NCBI RefSeq assembly: GCF_003955665.1
Contig: NZ_RXHU01000015.1
Span: 403,397 to 467,396, forward strand
Direction: 5' to 3'
DNA length: 64,000 nucleotides
Source: Paenibacillus whitsoniae
GTDB lineage: Bacteria; Bacillota; Bacilli; Paenibacillales; NBRC-103111
The notes under the pieces are model-generated. The model was not told the origin of the DNA and searched no databases. It saw only the letters and a program-made list of their open reading frames with translations. The position numbers and the translations under genes were made by a program. Of the stretch, positions 17,418 through 25,554 are shown piece by piece. How positions within the stretch are numbered: position 1 is the stretch's first letter; each line of letters opens with the position of its first letter.

Positions 17418-18542
17418 TTACGCCTCCCCCAGCATGGCAGCTGTCGAAGATACTTGCGGCCGTTCAAACAATTTGTACAAATGCATCGCATTATCGCACA
17501 GAATTTTCTGACGGAGATCCTTGCGAATCGGCTGCAAGACGACCTTGGGATTATCGAAATCCCAATGCGGATAATCGGAGGAGAACAGGATATTGTTATC
17601 TGCTCCGACCATGTCGAACATTTGATTCAATTGCTCCGGCTTATCCGGTTCTTCGATCGGTTGTGTCGTGAAGTACACATGCCTACGGATATACTCGGAC
17701 GGAAGTCGTTTCAGCCATGGCACTTGATCGCGCAAAGCTTTATAATTTTTATCCATGCGCCACATCAGATGCGGAGCCCAAGCAATACCGCCTTCAATCG
17801 CGACAAATTTCAACCCTGGAAACTTCTCGAAGACACCTTCACAAACAAGGCTATTCACATGCGCCATATAATTGGTCGGTAAAATATTATGCCACTCGAA
17901 ATACCTCGTGGGATAACCGGAAGGCGTCGGAGCCCCTGCGACGCCACGTCCTTCCGTTCCCGGATGAACGGCAACTGGTAACCCATTTCGCTCCGCGGCT
18001 TCATAGATGGGATGGAAAACTCGTTGTCCATACAACATTCTTGAGCCACTGCACATGATGACTTGGACCATGTCTTTATTACGAGCCATTCGATCTATTT
18101 CTTTCGCAGCAGCCTGTGGATCCGCATGATTAATGAGAATAGAACCTTTGAACACAGGACTTACGTTAAGCCAATTTTCCACCAACCAGTCATTATAAGC
18201 GCTCGCCACAGCATTACCATAATCCGGATCCGGATTGAGCGATATCCCTAGGATGCCTGAACCTGTTAGGATGCCGTAGTCGATGCCCCATTTTTCGAAG
18301 TGATGCTTAAGCATAAAATGCGGATCGCTGCCAGGCGTTCCACCGTTCGGCTGCTTCGCATCCTTGCGCATTACACCGATGGGCGAATACCATCCTCCTC
18401 CATAACCGGGCCCAACCCCGCGCCACTGATCATGCCATACCTTGGGTAGATACGGAAGTAAATCCTGCGCTTTGGCAATTGCATTATGAACATCTGCATC
18501 AATAATGCGTGGTTTACGATTAGCTTGCACCTCAGTTGTCAT
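17418..18542 (-). CDS. Amidohydrolase-2 family metal-dependent hydrolase/decarboxylase
   Basis: About 374 residues with the TIM-barrel of the ACMSD-like amidohydrolase group: the first strand carries IIDADVHNAI (DVH in place of HxH), a metal-ligand His occurs in PVAVHPGTEGRG, and the last Asp is in NILFSSDYPHWDFDNP. Family members hydrolyse or non-oxidatively decarboxylate aromatic and related acids. ATG 18542 (MTTEVQANRKPRIID) is chosen for AAAGGGG nine bases upstream; the frame also opens at 18569. It is coupled to the Rieske gene downstream. Together they suggest degradation of an aromatic or lignin-linked compound, which is unlike the sugar genes around them; this pathway assignment is inference. 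Confidence 0.83.
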   Translation of the reverse strand: MTTEVQANRKPRIIDADVHNAIAKAQDLLPYLPKVWHDQWRGVGPGYGGGWYSPIGVMRKDAKQPNGGTPGSDPHFMLKHHFEKWGIDYGILTGSGILGISLNPDPDYGNAVASAYNDWLVENWLNVSPVFKGSILINHADPQAAAKEIDRMARNKDMVQVIMCSGSRMLYGQRVFHPIYEAAERNGLPVAVHPGTEGRGVAGAPTPSGYPTRYFEWHNILPTNYMAHVNSLVCEGVFEKFPGLKFVAIEGGIAWAPHLMWRMDKNYKALRDQVPWLKRLPSEYIRRHVYFTTQPIEEPDKPEQLNQMFDMVGADNNILFSSDYPHWDFDNPKVVLQPIRKDLRQKILCDNAMHLYKLFERPQVSSTAAMLGEA

Positions 18543-18650
18543 CTGCTGCATCCCCTTTGTGAATGTCATCCTTCTTGCTTTTAGAATAAAAGAAAAAGGA
18601 CCTGCAGAACATGCAGAATCCGATGAGAAATCTGGATTTTTGGTTGATGA

Positions 18651-19487
18651 CTACGCATGACGATAGTGGCTTGGTGTTAGTCCGGTTTCACGAGTGAATA
18701 ATCTTGTAAAATAGAACGAATCGACGAAGCCAACCTCCTCTGCTACTTGCTTGATGGGCAATCTGCTTTCTTTCAATAGCTGCTTCGCTTTATCGATCCG
18801 GATTCGAGTTAAATACTGGATGGGTGAGTAGCCCGTGTGTTTTTTGAAAATACTGGAGAAATAAGAAGGGGATAAGGAAGCCCTTCGAGCCATGAAGTCT
18901 CTCGTCAAGTCATCCTGATAACCGGCTTTCATATATGCAATGGCCTCTCGCACGATGGCCGCTGTCCCCGCTTCTTCTACCTCTCTTCTTCTAGCCAAGG
19001 CTGATGCGATCTCCCTTATAGCACACAGAAATTCAACACGGGCTTCCCATTCGAAACCCGCTTCTTTTTGACCCCATATCCCAAAAAGATGCTTGAATTT
19101 CTCCATCATGCTCTGCGTTCCAAATTCAGGCAAGAAGTCCCCCAAGGGGAGCGGCCCATCGGCTTTCAACCACTTGGCGTTGATACCGTCCCACTGTAGA
19201 AGACCGTATTGGTAATGAATTGAGACAAAGCAAAGTGGATTGCTCGGGCTTGTGGTCATCTCCATCTTCAGGCCTGGCCAAATTTGAAAAATAGCACCTT
19301 GACGCATAACTTGCTCAGCGCGATCTCCAAGTCTAAGGATTCCTTCGCCCGAGATGACGATGCCCAAAATATGCATCCGCGTTCTTTCACGAAACAAACG
19401 GTAGTGGGATTGATGCCAGAAAGGTCCATCTCTTTGCACGATATCCATAATTTTCGGGCTAAGGCTATGGAGGAAATCATATTCCAC
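18651..19487 (-). CDS. AraC-family regulator with cupin sensor domain
   Basis: A 278-residue soluble regulator. The N-terminal half looks like an AraC-binding cupin (GIVISGEGILRLGDRAEQVM); the C-terminal half has two helix-turn-helix motifs, RDFMARRASLSPSYFSSIFK and IKQVAEEVGFVDSFYFTRLF, and ends TGLTPSHYRHA. The start is GTG 19487, with GGGGG about ten bases upstream and 14 bases after the stop of the esterase gene 19502-21217. It could control the Rieske/amidohydrolase pair downstream (109 bases on) or the secreted enzymes upstream; position alone does not decide. Confidence 0.86.
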   Translation of the reverse strand: MEYDFLHSLSPKIMDIVQRDGPFWHQSHYRLFRERTRMHILGIVISGEGILRLGDRAEQVMRQGAIFQIWPGLKMEMTTSPSNPLCFVSIHYQYGLLQWDGINAKWLKADGPLPLGDFLPEFGTQSMMEKFKHLFGIWGQKEAGFEWEARVEFLCAIREIASALARRREVEEAGTAAIVREAIAYMKAGYQDDLTRDFMARRASLSPSYFSSIFKKHTGYSPIQYLTRIRIDKAKQLLKESRLPIKQVAEEVGFVDSFYFTRLFTRETGLTPSHYRHA

Positions 19488-19501
19488 CTTGATCAGTCCC
19501 C

Positions 19502-21217
19502 CTATTGATTCAAAATCTCTTCCGCATACCGCTGGCCAAGCAGCCTTTGGCTCGCGGCATTAAAGTGCGATCCGTCACCGATCGAGACCGTGTCCGTATT
19601 GGCAACCCAATATGAATTCGCAATGAACTGTGGAATTGTCGTAATCATCTGGTTAAAATCCGCGCTTTTGGTCGGTAGGAGTTGACCCGCTACAAAAGGA
19701 ACGGTCGGACTGCTTAAATCGGCTCTTAAATCGCCGACCAGCTGCTGAAGACTGCTCATATACGTTGTGTTGGCCTTGGACTGGTCTGATTCACCCTGAT
19801 GCCAAATAATCCCCTTCAACGTCCCCGTCTTCATCGCTTCCTTCGTCCTTCTAACCGCTTCCTCGTACAGTCCGGTTCCGGCCCCTTTTTGCCATTCCGC
19901 AATACTCGTCCCACCTCTTGCATTGGATATAAGGCCGACCGTGATTTGCGGGTTGCTGAGCGTAATTGCCTTTGCAAAGCTGCTTGCGACGTTCAAGCCG
20001 TTCACCTTCGTGCTGTCTTCAACCGAAGAATACCGGTTAAACCCTTGTGTTGCCGTAAGGGAAGGGCGATTGGTTACAAGACCGGGTTTGGCCTCCTCCC
20101 ATTGGTTCAAACCGTTAAACAGGTACGCTCGGCTGATCGCAGGCAAATCCTGCGATTCCACTGGCGCCCGACCGGACATATTCGACTGCCCGATGAACAA
20201 GTACAAGTGAAAGTCCGCTTTGGCAGCTGTTACGGTTTGAGCAGCTCCTCCGTACAGGCCCGTATGCACAATCATGCTTCCATTCGGATTAGAAGGCGGG
20301 CTCACAGCGTTGTATACTTCCATTTCATACAAGCCAAACGCATAGAGGGCATTAGGAGCAGTAATCCGAATGTACCGGGCGGTCAAATTGTCAACGGGAA
20401 TCGTCGTCTCACGATTGGTCGTTCCCGTATTGGTGAACGTATGCGTATAGACTTGATTCCAGTCCACCTGATTATCCGAAATATTCACGATCAGTTGAAC
20501 CGCTTTCTGCTTATATTCGGTCAACACAATCGTATTGAACAGCTGCTGGCTGCCTAGATCCAGCGTCACCTGCGCAGACAATGTCGCCGGCGTACCTTCG
20601 GCATAAGCTCGCCACATCGTGGCCGAATCACCATCCGTTATGTTCGCGGCCACATTACTGCTGAAGGTGCCTCCTTCATTAATCGTAACCGTTTGGCCTA
20701 ATGCCAGATTCCCTCCATAGACTTCAAGCTCATAAATACCGAACGCATAGACGGCGATAGGAGCCGTGATCCGGATATACCTTGCCGATTGATTTCCAAG
20801 CTGCATGTCGATGACCCGGTTCGTGGTCCCCGTCGCAGTGAACGTATTCGTGTACGCTTGCGTCCATTGCGTATTGTCATTCGATAGGTCCACCGTCAGT
20901 TGAACGGCTTTCTGCTTGTACTCCGTTAGCACAATTTTGTTAAACGACTGCACGCTGCCAAGGTCAAGCGTCAATTGTGCTGTCAGTGTGGCGGGCGTAC
21001 CCGCTTCATAGGATCTCCACATCGTGGCAGCGTCCCCATCCGTTATGGCGCTTGCAAAGGTGCTCCCCAGTGTTCCGCCTTGGTTGATGGTTACAGACTT
21101 GCCCAGGGCCAGATTTATGCCCGCCGCCTGAACCTTCCCCGAAAGTCCGGGAGCCAGCGGGAGCATTCCCAAACATAACATTGCGATAAGAGCAGCCAAT
21201 ACAACCTTTCTCACCAT
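19502..21217 (-). CDS. Secreted sialate O-acetylesterase-like (CE6-type) enzyme with tandem F5/8 C domains
   Basis: A 571-residue exported protein: signal peptide (1-32, ending VQAAG), two tandem discoidin/F5-8-type-C carbohydrate-binding domains (about 35-169 and 170-304) that are close copies of each other (both contain ITDGD-ATMWR and IVLTEYKQKAVQL), and a C-terminal SGNH-like esterase domain of the SASA/CE6 type (FIGQSNMSGR with nucleophile Ser345, RGGTSIAEWQKG, IIWHQGESDQSK, DGSHFNAAS). Such enzymes remove acetyl groups from plant cell-wall polysaccharides or sialic acids. ATG 21217 follows GGGAGG. It lies downstream of the foldase gene, which may help fold it outside the cell. Confidence 0.88.
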   Translation of the reverse strand: MVRKVVLAALIAMLCLGMLPLAPGLSGKVQAAGINLALGKSVTINQGGTLGSTFASAITDGDAATMWRSYEAGTPATLTAQLTLDLGSVQSFNKIVLTEYKQKAVQLTVDLSNDNTQWTQAYTNTFTATGTTNRVIDMQLGNQSARYIRITAPIAVYAFGIYELEVYGGNLALGQTVTINEGGTFSSNVAANITDGDSATMWRAYAEGTPATLSAQVTLDLGSQQLFNTIVLTEYKQKAVQLIVNISDNQVDWNQVYTHTFTNTGTTNRETTIPVDNLTARYIRITAPNALYAFGLYEMEVYNAVSPPSNPNGSMIVHTGLYGGAAQTVTAAKADFHLYLFIGQSNMSGRAPVESQDLPAISRAYLFNGLNQWEEAKPGLVTNRPSLTATQGFNRYSSVEDSTKVNGLNVASSFAKAITLSNPQITVGLISNARGGTSIAEWQKGAGTGLYEEAVRRTKEAMKTGTLKGIIWHQGESDQSKANTTYMSSLQQLVGDLRADLSSPTVPFVAGQLLPTKSADFNQMITTIPQFIANSYWVANTDTVSIGDGSHFNAASQRLLGQRYAEEILNQ

Positions 21218-21264
21218 TCGCAGCCTCCCTTACGTTGTAGTGTGTATTCACTTCAAACAACCTA

Positions 21265-22314
21265 TCATTCCGCAGCGTTAATACGCTGCAAATTCCTTTG
21301 GTTCAGCTCGACCTTCGCTTGCTTCTTGAGCAGCTCAATGTGCCGTTCAAACCCTTGGTCGTTCCATTCATGCCTAATCGTTTCTTTGACCTGCTCGAAT
21401 GGGAGATACTGATGGTCTGTTTTGCTGATGAGCTGAAGGACAGAGGCACGGTTGGCTAAATCAACACGAGCTGCCTTTCCTTCTTCCAGCTGCAGCGCTG
21501 TCTTCAGCAGAAGTTCCTCCGCTTCCGCGTGGTCCTCCGTGCCAGCGCCTCCCAGTCGGATCGCCTCCCCGTCCGCACGGCGGTTCATCACGAACGGCGA
21601 TAGCTCGCTCCGCACCTGCGCAAACGAAGCGCCGCCAGTCAGCATGGACAGCGCATTCACAGCTCGATTTCCGTCACCAAGCGGAAACGACATCACATTC
21701 ACCGTTGCTTCTTCCGGCATCCGGTAGCGGTTATCTTTTTGCTCCTCGTATATCTTGTACAGCGCCTCTTCGGTTGCAACCTCGCCGCCTTCCTGCAGCT
21801 TTTCCTTCAGCTTGATGATCAAGTTCGAATGCAAATAATCATAATAGCTCCATTCACTATATTGGGCGGGACCGTAGATCGGACTCCCGGTTCGAAGCGC
21901 CGACTTACGCTGTTCGTTCTCTTTCCTTAGGCGCTGTAGGAACTCCCCGTAATCTGACGATACGTCCAGCCCATGGCTACGCGCAAGCTGCTGCTCAACC
22001 CGATATTTGATCAGCTGGTCCAGCGCCGCTTGCTTGGCGTAATCTGCAGGCGTTACGCCATCAAAAGACGTCTCCCAGAACGTTTCGTTAACGGCCGCCT
22101 TGTAGTGCTGCTTGAAATACTGGACGGTCTGCGATCGCTGCTGGGCTAGAAGCAAGGCAAACTCTCTGCGGTCCACCGACGAATCATTGATGCGGCCCAA
22201 GCTATCGTCCTGAAAGCCTGTCAGCACCGCCACAGACACCGCTCCTCCCATGAGCAGCACACTTGCTATGAGCCAGCTTGCAAGCCGCTTTTTTACCCGT
22301 TGTTTACCTTTCAT
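21265..22314 (-). CDS. SurA/PrsA-like membrane-anchored foldase
   Basis: A 349-residue protein with an N-terminal membrane anchor (residues about 12-33, no lipobox Cys), a SurA-N-like helical region (INDSSVDRREFALLLAQQRS) and a C-terminal region laid out like a degenerate parvulin domain (GGASFAQVRSELSP, then LPFEQVKETIRHEW). It resembles the partial gene at 1-1060, which sits in region 0. Related proteins fold secreted proteins at the outer face of the membrane. Position between two exported enzymes (beta-helix protein and SASA-type esterase) supports a dedicated helper role. ATG 22314 follows AAAAGGAGGAGAACGCG. Confidence 0.75.
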   Translation of the reverse strand: MKGKQRVKKRLASWLIASVLLMGGAVSVAVLTGFQDDSLGRINDSSVDRREFALLLAQQRSQTVQYFKQHYKAAVNETFWETSFDGVTPADYAKQAALDQLIKYRVEQQLARSHGLDVSSDYGEFLQRLRKENEQRKSALRTGSPIYGPAQYSEWSYYDYLHSNLIIKLKEKLQEGGEVATEEALYKIYEEQKDNRYRMPEEATVNVMSFPLGDGNRAVNALSMLTGGASFAQVRSELSPFVMNRRADGEAIRLGGAGTEDHAEAEELLLKTALQLEEGKAARVDLANRASVLQLISKTDHQYLPFEQVKETIRHEWNDQGFERHIELLKKQAKVELNQRNLQRINAAE

Positions 22315-22357
22315 CGCGTTCTCCTCCTTTTCAATCGCCTACCGTCCATGGTCATCA

Positions 22358-24346
22358 TTACTGCAAAGTAAGCTTAACGTAATCAAACGACAGGATATAG
22401 TCTGAGCTGGCTGCATTTTTCCCTGTCACGGTAAACTTCAGCCCTTTATCTCCAGCCTGATTGTACGTTACGTTTCCGATATTCAGTTCAACAACAGATG
22501 AGGTTGCCGAGTACAAATCCTGCTCCGAACCGATGGGGCTCCCCGCTCCTGACAATTGGAATTTGCCACGGTCGTTCAGCTTCTTCACGCCTACCTTCAC
22601 GTTGTAGGTGCCGGGCTGCGGAATATTGACGCGATAGATCACATTATCGCCTACCCCGTCGGACGAGAATTTCGTGCACCGCCCTTCACTGCAAGCGGCA
22701 TCGGCAAATGAAATATGCCTCTCACCTGAGCTGCCGGACAACAACAAATCTTCGGTCTGACGGGTAAAACCGGTGTACGTCACCCCAGCTCCTCCGTAGG
22801 CCCCGCGGTTAGGAGCGGCTGTCGCCGATACGGTATTCCCCCAGTAATCCTTTCCTCCATTGCCCGAAATCACTTTCCCGCTGCCAATTGCCGGCGATCC
22901 GGCAAGCAGCTTGTAGCCGTCCACTCCATCTCGACCGATGCCTCCCGTACCTGGTCCCACAAGCAGCGGATTCGAAGTGAGCTTATGCGTATCCACCGTC
23001 AATGAAGGTTCACTCGTCGGATGCTGCCCATAGAACGTATTGGAGTCGAGTGAACGCGTCGTTCCACTGGAAGCAAATACATAGGAAGCTGTGGAGCTGT
23101 TGTTGTAGATGATGTTATTGTCAAAAGAGTACGTATGCGTATTTACCGGGTTTTCCCTAATAATCGTTGGTGATAATCCCGAACCGATATAGAACGTGTT
23201 GTTATAGATCGATGCGCCTGTGAATGCGTAGTTGATATAAACCAGATTGCCCTTGTCATTCTGGCTGATGTTATACCGAACGATCAGACCGCTATCCTCC
23301 GGATCGGTGCAAAACCAGATCAATCCATGGTTGTTATCATGGCTATAACTGTACTGCCATACTGTTCCAGGACTTCTCAGGTCAGGATCGTACATGTTCC
23401 CGTCGACTCCCGGACTTTTGTTCAAGTAGCCCTCATTGTATTGCAGCACCGTATTTCTGGAGCTCCTTGTAAACATCGTATTTCCTGTCGTCCCTGTGGC
23501 CGTATCATGCGCAACGTTATATTCGACGACGCCCCCATCCGCAAGCCGGATAATCATCGCATTCTTGGAAATGTTGTACAATGTATTACTGCGGACAGCC
23601 AGATTCGAATATTTCACGTTATTCCAGCCGGATTCGCCAGGGTAATATTCATCTGCGCTGAAGTCGATGGCTGAGTTATTCGTCACAATGCCTTGATTCT
23701 TCACATCGTGAATGACATTATTTTCGATTACAATATCGTTAAACTGCGTCATCTCCGACTGGCCCTCGAAATAGATAGCTGCTGTCTTCTTGTTGGCAAG
23801 TGACCCTCCAACCGAACCCTCAATGTCGTGAATCGTATTGTTCCGGATATAAAAATGAGTAAACGTTCCAGCGCTATCAGCTATAATTTCAATTCCTCTG
23901 CGATCTCCCTCCGTTAACGCATCATTGGTAATATCGAGATTATTGATTTCCCAATACTCCTGATTCGAAAAAAAGATAACCCCTTGCCCCGTCATTCCGT
24001 TCCCATCGATCATCGGTTTATTTCCCGTCCCGTACATGTCGATCGAAATCGCGCCTCCGGCTGCGCTTCCCGATCCGCCCGGATGGAGCTGACCGGTCCA
24101 AATGCCGCCGGCTTTGAACAAAATTGTATCGCCCGGTTGGAACGTAACACTATTGACCTTGGTCAACGACTTCCAAGCAGTTGCCGTGCTGGTGCCATTT
24201 CCGCTGTCATCGGGCATCGAAGCATCCACATAATACGTCGTGCCCGCCGCTTCGGCCGGCTCGGGGATCGCTAACGCGCCGGCCAGCGAAACGAAAGATA
24301 ACGAAGCGCAAAGTACCAGATGGGTCCATAAACGGTGTTTGAACAT
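22358..24346 (-). CDS. Secreted right-handed parallel beta-helix protein with C-terminal beta-sandwich
   Basis: A 662-residue exported protein: signal peptide (1-33), a long parallel beta-helix (about 35-530) full of short N-x-I and IxxNxI repeats (VIENNVIHDVKNQGI, AVRSNTLYNISKNAM, IYNNTFYIGSG), and a C-terminal beta-sandwich of about 130 residues (DNVIYRVNIPQPGTYNVKVG to ILSFDYVKLTLQ). The helix type occurs in pectate and alginate lyases and related enzymes; catalytic residues cannot be assigned, so lyase or glycosidase are both open. The C-terminal domain resembles the repeated modules in 41976-43865 and 44113-47691. Its own promoter (24512-24541) matches that of the unit-1 importer operon. 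Confidence 0.78.
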   Translation of the reverse strand: MFKHRLWTHLVLCASLSFVSLAGALAIPEPAEAAGTTYYVDASMPDDSGNGTSTATAWKSLTKVNSVTFQPGDTILFKAGGIWTGQLHPGGSGSAAGGAISIDMYGTGNKPMIDGNGMTGQGVIFFSNQEYWEINNLDITNDALTEGDRRGIEIIADSAGTFTHFYIRNNTIHDIEGSVGGSLANKKTAAIYFEGQSEMTQFNDIVIENNVIHDVKNQGIVTNNSAIDFSADEYYPGESGWNNVKYSNLAVRSNTLYNISKNAMIIRLADGGVVEYNVAHDTATGTTGNTMFTRSSRNTVLQYNEGYLNKSPGVDGNMYDPDLRSPGTVWQYSYSHDNNHGLIWFCTDPEDSGLIVRYNISQNDKGNLVYINYAFTGASIYNNTFYIGSGLSPTIIRENPVNTHTYSFDNNIIYNNSSTASYVFASSGTTRSLDSNTFYGQHPTSEPSLTVDTHKLTSNPLLVGPGTGGIGRDGVDGYKLLAGSPAIGSGKVISGNGGKDYWGNTVSATAAPNRGAYGGAGVTYTGFTRQTEDLLLSGSSGERHISFADAACSEGRCTKFSSDGVGDNVIYRVNIPQPGTYNVKVGVKKLNDRGKFQLSGAGSPIGSEQDLYSATSSVVELNIGNVTYNQAGDKGLKFTVTGKNAASSDYILSFDYVKLTLQ

Positions 24347-24404
24347 GAACGAATAACCTCCTCAACGATTCTAAAAGCTAATGCGCTCCACTCCCCTTTT
24401 GCGA

Positions 24405-24418
24405 AGGAAACGCTTTCA
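24405..24418 (-). promoter_or_regulatory. Possible cre (CcpA) site upstream of the beta-helix gene
   Basis: On the minus strand TGAAAGCGTTTCCT agrees with the consensus TGWAANCGNTNWCA at 12 of 14 positions. It lies between the promoter and the start codon, where CcpA binding would block transcription. Confidence 0.5.
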
Positions 24419-24511
24419 AAGCTAACTAACTTGAATCACCACCTTTTTGTCAATTCCGGTTTACAGATGCTGTCATGTCGGCCATTCTTGTGCCGCAGCC
24501 CGGTTACCCCT

Positions 24512-24541
24512 ATCATAGCGGTCAAAAAAATCCTATGTAAA
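24512..24541 (-). promoter_or_regulatory. Promoter of the beta-helix/foldase/esterase genes
   Basis: TTTACA (24541-24536) and TATGAT (24517-24512) are 18 bases apart on the minus strand. The boxes, the spacer length, the AATCGAAG stretch just before the -35 box and the GACCGC/AACCGC end of the spacer recur in the promoter at 31467-31496, which implies shared control, probably by the membrane AraC protein of 25555-27879. Confidence 0.65.
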
Positions 24542-24713
24542 TCTTCGATTTTTTGGCGGCTTTGTTTTCTTACAATCGTGACCGCAGCGGATAACGTGCA
24601 AATTTGCACAACCATTCAAAAATAACGAGATGAAAAAAAGTCAAAAAAAATGCCCAGTCCGATGATGTCACGCTCCAACATGCCATTTGAGCATGAAAAA
24701 CGAACTAGGCAAA

Positions 24714-24726
24714 GGACCACGGGTCC
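24714..24726 (-). terminator. Weak hairpin after the alpha/beta hydrolase gene
   Basis: GGACC and GGTCC surround a 3-base loop, 8 bases past the stop at 24734, followed on the minus strand by the mildly T-rich TTTGCCTAGTT. It may end the importer operon, but it is short. The rest of 24347-24713 holds the promoter and cre site and no gene. Confidence 0.35.
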
Positions 24727-24733
24727 TCGTTCC

Positions 24734-25516
24734 TCAGCTCAGCGCGAACTCAGCTTGAAGGAAGGTCAGAATCGCTTGAATGGACTGCTGCTGCGCGTCC
24801 GACGTAATTCCGTAGCTGAAGCCGTGCTTCACGCCTTGCAGCGCGACCACCTCCGCACGCGAACCGAGCTCATTCAGCTTCTCAGCAAATGCGCGCACTT
24901 CCGCCAGAGGCGTCGTCTTGTCTTCATCCCCATTCAGGATGAGGAATGGCGGTTCCCCTCCCGATATCCGGTCGATCGGCGAACCTTCACGGTATCGTTC
25001 GGGAGCGTCCGATTCGGGGGTAACCATAAACTTCAAGATAAACTCTCTGTCGACATGCAGCGTCGTCACCGGACAATAGAGGGCTACCGCATTCGGACGC
25101 GTATCCGTCATCACAAGCTCCGCCGTTTGTCCGAACCTGTCCTCCGGCTGGATTAACGCCAGCATTGCGGCCAAGTAGCCGCCAGCCGAAGAGCCGGCAG
25201 ATGCGATCTTCGCCGAATCGAAGCCCAGTTCGTCCGCATGGTGCCGCATATACTGCATCGCCAGCCTAGCGTCCTCCAGGGCGGCGGGATACGGCTTTTC
25301 TGTGCTTAGCCGGTATTTCATCGACGCGCATACGAAGCCGTGCTCTGCGAACCAAGCTGCAACATCGCGGAACTGCCCCTTGTCTCCTTTGGCCCATCCT
25401 CCGCCATGAATAAACAGAATAGCAGCGCCATTCTTCTTCCCGTCCGGCACGTACAGATCCAACACTCTTGTCTCCGGCAACGTTGTACAATAACGAATAT
25501 CATTAAGGATCGGCAT
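24734..25516 (-). CDS. Cytoplasmic alpha/beta-hydrolase esterase (BD-FAE/acetyl esterase-like)
   Basis: A 260-residue alpha/beta-hydrolase. The oxyanion motif HGGGWAKGD is at about 36-44, the nucleophile elbow GSSAGG near residue 107-112, the acid in NGDEDKTTPL and the catalytic His in GVKHGFSYG. There is no signal peptide. These enzymes typically remove acetyl or feruloyl groups from short sugars, which matches the importer next door. ATG 25516 follows GAGGTGAACGGCT, 38 bases after the stop of the AraC gene, so it is the last gene of the importer operon. Confidence 0.88.
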   Translation of the reverse strand: MPILNDIRYCTTLPETRVLDLYVPDGKKNGAAILFIHGGGWAKGDKGQFRDVAAWFAEHGFVCASMKYRLSTEKPYPAALEDARLAMQYMRHHADELGFDSAKIASAGSSAGGYLAAMLALIQPEDRFGQTAELVMTDTRPNAVALYCPVTTLHVDREFILKFMVTPESDAPERYREGSPIDRISGGEPPFLILNGDEDKTTPLAEVRAFAEKLNELGSRAEVVALQGVKHGFSYGITSDAQQQSIQAILTFLQAEFALS

Positions 25517-25554
25517 AGCCGTTCACCTCGGATCAACTAATTTCATCTTGCCAG

